Assembly: GCA_963764585.1 (NCBI GenBank)
Contig: CAVXTB010000007.1
Coordinates: 1-64,000, forward strand
DNA: 64,000 nucleotides
Origin: JAOPZW01 sp963764585
GTDB taxonomy: Bacteria; Actinomycetota; Thermoleophilia; Solirubrobacterales; Solirubrobacteraceae
Direction of reading: 5' to 3'
Part shown: positions 60,567 to 64,000 of the stretch, piece after piece
How positions within the stretch are numbered: the stretch's first letter is position 1
Layout of the letters: each line of letters opens with the position of its first letter
Notes under the pieces: generated by a model
Seen by the model: the letters and a program-made list of their open reading frames with translations, nothing else
What the model was told of the DNA's origin: nothing
Databases searched by the model: none
Position numbers and translations under genes: made by a program

Positions 60567-63460
60567 GGTGCCAGCCCGAGGCGGTGGGCGATCGCGGCGG
60601 CCTCGCCGCGGTTGGCCGCGTCGAGCTTGCTGAGGATGTGCGAGACGTGGACGCCCGCGGTGCGGGCGCTGATGAACAGGGCGTCGGCGATCTGGCGGTT
60701 CGTCTCGCCGAGCGCGAGGTGCTGCAGGACCTCGAGCTCGCGGTCGGTGAGGCCGAGGTCCTCGCCGGCGGCGGGCGGCTCGCTTGCCGGCGCCGGCGCC
60801 TCGGGGCTGGGCAGCTCGATCCGCGCGCGGCGCGCGAGAGCTTCGAGCTCGGCGAGCAGCGCCTGCGCGCCGAGGTCGCTTGCGGTGGCATGCGCGGCGA
60901 GCAGCGCCGCCTGCGCCTGGGCGCGATCGCGGCGCGCGAGTGCCGCCTCGGCCTGGCGCCAGCGCGCGTAGGCCGCGTGGAAGGGCGCCGGCCGCGCCTC
61001 CCAGGCGCGCGCGGCAGCGTCCCACGGCGCCGGATCGCCGTCGCCGGCGGCGCGCGCGTGCTCTGCCTCGATCGTCGCGGCCAGCGCGGCATGCGCGGCG
61101 CCGGCGGCGCGCTCGCGCGCGCCGTCGCGAAACGCGCTCGCGCGCTCGCGGGCGACGGCCTCGGCACCAGCGTCGCGATGCGCGCGGGCGAGCTCGGCGA
61201 GGTCGGCCGCGGCGCGCGCGCCGAGCGCGGCGATGAGCATCCACTGCAGCGGGTCGTCGGCCTGGAGGCGCAGGCCCGCCTCCGCCGCGTGCAGCGCGAC
61301 CTCGGGGCGCCCCTCCCACAACGCGAGCTCGGCCTCGGCGTCGATGGCGTAGGACGCGGGCGGCGTCGGGCCCGGGCCGACGGCGTGGAGCTGGGCGGCG
61401 AGATGCGCCGCGGCGCCGGCGAGGTCGCCGCGCGCGCGGGCGAGCGTCCCCGCGAGGTACTGGGCGAAGGCGAGCGTCATCCCCGAGAAGTCGCGCGCGA
61501 GCATCTCGCGACTGATGCGATCGACTAGATCCCATCGACCGAGCTCGAAGGCGGCCTGCGCGGCGTTGCACTTGCACATCCGCTCAAACATCTCGAGGCC
61601 GGCGCACCGCGCGACCTCGGCGCCCTCGAGAGCGATCTCGATGGAGCGCTCCAGCTGGCCGTCGTACCGCAGCGAATCGGAAAGCAGAAGGGCCGCCTGG
61701 GACAGGACGTCCGCGCGGCCGATGTCCGTCGCGATCGCCCAACCCCGGCGCAGATGCTCCAGCCCGGCCGCCCGCTCACCGAGCGCATCGAGGTCCGCCC
61801 CCAAGCAGTTCAGCGCCACGGCTTCCTCAGCGCGGGCGCCGACCGCGCGCGCGACGGCGAGCGCCTGCTCGGCGTACGTGCGCGAACGCGCGTGCTGGCC
61901 CGAGAGCATCACGGTCACGCCAAGCCAGCCGAGGGCCTCGGCGCGCTCCACCGTGGGCAGGTCCCCGGGGAGCAGCGCGACGGCGCGCTCGAGGCCGGGC
62001 ACGCTCTCGGGCGCGCGCCCGAGCTGCCACAGGAACCGCGCCCGCTGCTGGAGCAGCGCCGCGACGGGCGCGGTCTCCGCGGCCGCCTCGTGGAGCGCGA
62101 TCGCGGCATCGAGCAGGTCGATGGCTTCGGCGGGGTCCCCCGTCCAGGCTGTCGCGTCCGCCGCGCGCGCGAGCAGCGCCGCGCAATCGATGCCCGCGAG
62201 CCGCTCGGCGTCGGGGACGCGGTCCCACAGCGCGAGGGCGCGCCTGTCGTGCTGTGCGGCCTCCGCGAGCGCGCCCACGCGCTCGGCCTCGGCGCCCGCG
62301 CGCACCGCGGCGGCCAGCGCGCGCGGCTCGTCGCCCGCGCGCAACCAGTGGTGGGCGATCTCGGCCGCGACGGTCGCGGCGTTGCCGCCGGCGAGGTCGG
62401 GCCGCGCCTCCAGCGCGGCGGCGAAGGCCGCATGCACCCGCGCGCGCTCTCCCGGCAGCAGCTCGCCGTAGGCCGCCTCGCTCACCAGCGCATGGCGGAA
62501 GGCGAAGGTGTTGTCGACCGCGACGAGCACGTGCTCCCGCACCGCGGTCCGCAGCGTCTCGGACAGCTCAGGCTCGGGCAGCCGAGCGGCCGTCGCCAGC
62601 AGCTCGTGGTGCACGCGGCGCCCGCCGGCGGCTGCGATGCGCGCGACCTCCTGGGCGCGCGGATCGAGCGCGTGGATCCGTGCCAGCAGCATGTCGCGCA
62701 GGGTCGCGGGCAGGCCTTCGCTGCCTTCTGCGGCGGCGGCGACGAGCTCCTCGGCGAAGAACGGGTTGCCCTCCGAGCGCGCGAAGACGGCGTCGACCAG
62801 CGCCGCCCCCGGGGGCTCGCCGAGGATGCCGGTGAGCTGCTCGCGGGTCTGGGCGCGCGTGAGGTGCTCGAGGGTCAGCCGCTGCGCGCCGGCGGCAGTC
62901 GCCAGGTCGGCGAGGAAGCGGCGCAGGCGGTCGTTGCGATCGACTTCATCGCTGCGGTACGTGGCGACGACGAGGATGCGCTCGTCGCGCATCCGGCGCG
63001 CGAGGTAGGCCAGCAACTCGAGCGTGGAGCGGTCGGCCCAGTGAAGATCCTCGATGACGAGCAGGACCGCCGCCGTCGTCGCGGCGTCGGTGAGGCGGTC
63101 GAGGACGAGCGGCGGCAGTCTCGCGGCGTGCCCGCCGCCGAGCGCCGTGCTCGCGCGCGAGGCCGCGGCGCTCAGAAGATCCAGGTCACGGTCGTCGAGC
63201 CCGCGCAACGCGTCGATCACGGGCAGCAGGGGGATCGTCGCCTCGTCGAACGCAACGCACTGTCCCAAGAGGATCCGATCGCCGTCGGCGGAGGCCCGCG
63301 CCGTCAGCTCCGCGACGAGCCGGCTCTTGCCCACGCCGGCCTCACCCCCGACGAGCACGAGCCGAGCGGTGCCCTCGCGCGCCAGCGCCATCGCGGCGAC
63401 GAGCTCGCCCAGCTCGGCCGCGCGGCCGACGAAGACGGGACTCGAGACGCGCGACGCCAC
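60563..63460 (-). CDS. LuxR-family ATPase regulator (MalT/LAL-type), copy 1
   Basis: The 965-residue protein is a large ATP-binding LuxR regulator. It begins with an AAA ATPase module (VFVGRAAELGELVAAM near residue 9, Walker A GGEAGVGKSRLV at 38-49, Walker B VLLVIEDLHWAD near 133). A long alpha-helical TPR-like middle part (about 330-880) follows, then an Ala/Pro linker and a C-terminal LuxR HTH (about 900-960: LTDRELEVLQHLALGETNRQ, IADALFISARTAGVHVSHIL). Such proteins sense ligands through the middle region. The start is GTG. It is followed upstream by a second copy on the same strand. Confidence 0.9.
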   Translation of the reverse strand: MASRVSSPVFVGRAAELGELVAAMALAREGTARLVLVGGEAGVGKSRLVAELTARASADGDRILLGQCVAFDEATIPLLPVIDALRGLDDRDLDLLSAAASRASTALGGGHAARLPPLVLDRLTDAATTAAVLLVIEDLHWADRSTLELLAYLARRMRDERILVVATYRSDEVDRNDRLRRFLADLATAAGAQRLTLEHLTRAQTREQLTGILGEPPGAALVDAVFARSEGNPFFAEELVAAAAEGSEGLPATLRDMLLARIHALDPRAQEVARIAAAGGRRVHHELLATAARLPEPELSETLRTAVREHVLVAVDNTFAFRHALVSEAAYGELLPGERARVHAAFAAALEARPDLAGGNAATVAAEIAHHWLRAGDEPRALAAAVRAGAEAERVGALAEAAQHDRRALALWDRVPDAERLAGIDCAALLARAADATAWTGDPAEAIDLLDAAIALHEAAAETAPVAALLQQRARFLWQLGRAPESVPGLERAVALLPGDLPTVERAEALGWLGVTVMLSGQHARSRTYAEQALAVARAVGARAEEAVALNCLGADLDALGERAAGLEHLRRGWAIATDIGRADVLSQAALLLSDSLRYDGQLERSIEIALEGAEVARCAGLEMFERMCKCNAAQAAFELGRWDLVDRISREMLARDFSGMTLAFAQYLAGTLARARGDLAGAAAHLAAQLHAVGPGPTPPASYAIDAEAELALWEGRPEVALHAAEAGLRLQADDPLQWMLIAALGARAAADLAELARAHRDAGAEAVARERASAFRDGARERAAGAAHAALAATIEAEHARAAGDGDPAPWDAAARAWEARPAPFHAAYARWRQAEAALARRDRAQAQAALLAAHATASDLGAQALLAELEALARRARIELPSPEAPAPASEPPAAGEDLGLTDRELEVLQHLALGETNRQIADALFISARTAGVHVSHILSKLDAANRGEAAAIAHRLGLAP

Positions 63461-63512
63461 CCACCGAGTATCGCGCCGCCTGGCAACTACGTCGCCCTCG
63501 CAAGCGCCGAAG

Positions 63513-64000
63513 CTAGGGCGCCAGCCCGAGGCGGTGGGCGATCGCGGCCGCCTCGGCGCGGTTGGCCGCGTCGAGCTTGCTCAGGATGTGTGAGACGTGG
63601 ACGCCCGCGGTGCGGGCGCTGATGAACAGGGCGTCGGCGATCTGGCGGTTGGTCTCGCCGAGCGCGAGGTGCTCGAGGACCTCGCGCTCGCGCGCAGTGA
63701 GGCCGAAGTCCTCGCCGGCGTCGAGCGGCTCGGGCACGGGCGGCGCGGCCGCCGCGGCCAGCTCTATGCGCGCGCGGCGCGCCAGCGCTTCGAGCTCGGA
63801 TCGCAGGGCGTCCGCGCCGAGATCGCTCGCGGTGGCGTGCGCAGTGGCCAGGGCCTCGGTCGCCTGGGCGCGATCGCGGTGCGCCAGCGCCGCCTCGGCC
63901 TGGCGCCAGCGCGCGTAGGCTGCGTGGAACGGCGCTGGCCGCGCGTCCCAGGCGCGCGCGGCGGCATCCCAGAGCGCCGGGTCGCCGTCGCCGTCGGCGC
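63513..64000 (-). CDS. LuxR-family ATPase regulator, copy 2 (3' end only)
   Basis: The frame is open from the stop at 63513 to the window edge (at least 161 codons) and matches the C-terminal part of copy 1: the helical repeat end (PAPFHAAYARWRQAEAALA), the linker and the LuxR HTH (LTAREREVLEHLALGETNRQ, then IADALFISARTAGVHVSHIL). Over the last about 50 residues the two differ at only one position (G versus A after DAANR), and the DNA is nearly as close. The 5' part with the ATPase lies outside the window. It ends 52 bases before copy 1 starts. Confidence 0.82.
   Translation of the reverse strand, partial: ADGDGDPALWDAAARAWDARPAPFHAAYARWRQAEAALAHRDRAQATEALATAHATASDLGADALRSELEALARRARIELAAAAAPPVPEPLDAGEDFGLTAREREVLEHLALGETNRQIADALFISARTAGVHVSHILSKLDAANRAEAAAIAHRLGLAP

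Overview
The window is about 64 kb of very GC-rich, densely packed bacterial chromosome. Codon use, short or absent intergenic gaps, many GTG starts, an actinobacterial-type GlgA, a B12-dependent ribonucleotide reductase and families of exported FN3-like proteins all point to an actinobacterium. My best guess is class Thermoleophilia, order Solirubrobacterales; this is inferred from gene content, not from a marker gene.

Layout. 1-7.2 kb: the 5' part of a tRNA-Thr, a nucleotidyltransferase-like gene coupled to a drug-type MFS exporter, a PHP phosphoesterase, a flippase-like membrane gene, uppP, a secreted alpha/beta hydrolase and a TetR regulator. 7.3-16.3 kb: a duplicated signalling cassette of four exported FN3/FecR-like paralogues, two CHASE2-HD-GYP receptor phosphodiesterases and an exported phosphoesterase. 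16.2-25.8 kb: housekeeping genes (holB, tmk, nrdJ, trmO) mixed with acetyltransferases, small proteins and an XRE-cupin regulator. 25.8-34.9 kb: a zinc-ribbon membrane protein whose start codon looks frameshifted, an MHS-type transporter, and a cyclic-ureide/pyrimidine-type degradation set (dihydropyrimidinase, M20 amidohydrolase, LLM flavin enzyme) interrupted by an opposing redox operon (ferredoxin, FAD reductase, ferric-reductase-like membrane protein, Ser-rich anchored protein). 34.8-38.5 kb: small regulators, a membrane protein with a sigma-70 region 4-like tail, and a truncated Ser/Thr kinase. 38.6-48.7 kb: a LacI-controlled divergent locus, with a PfkB sugar kinase and lacI on one side and a sugar ABC importer followed by pgm, glgC and glgA on the other, which would link sugar uptake to glycogen synthesis. 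48.8-60.6 kb: animal-type haem peroxidase, metallophosphoesterase, EamA exporter, PadR with a MacB-like ABC pair, Pth2-like protein, an NlpC/P60 hydrolase under a c-di-AMP riboswitch, lgt, an MFS exporter and an MBL-rhodanese protein. 60.6-64 kb: two tandem LuxR-type ATPase regulators, the second cut by the window edge.

Three patterns cut across the annotation. (1) At least thirteen genes start 6-8 nt downstream of a TANNNT hexamer (mostly TAGNNT) with no room for a ribosome-binding site, which suggests a common leaderless promoter/start module; it decides several start codons and explains very tight divergent pairs. (2) Two intergenic regions (about 19.2-19.6 kb and 51.7-52.1 kb) hold the same kind of large inverted-repeat element, with related arms and a short dyad in the centre; I do not recognise it. 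(3) Near-identical 13-14 bp operator-like sites with an AACGTT core lie in the lacI/ABC intergenic region and once more inside glgA.
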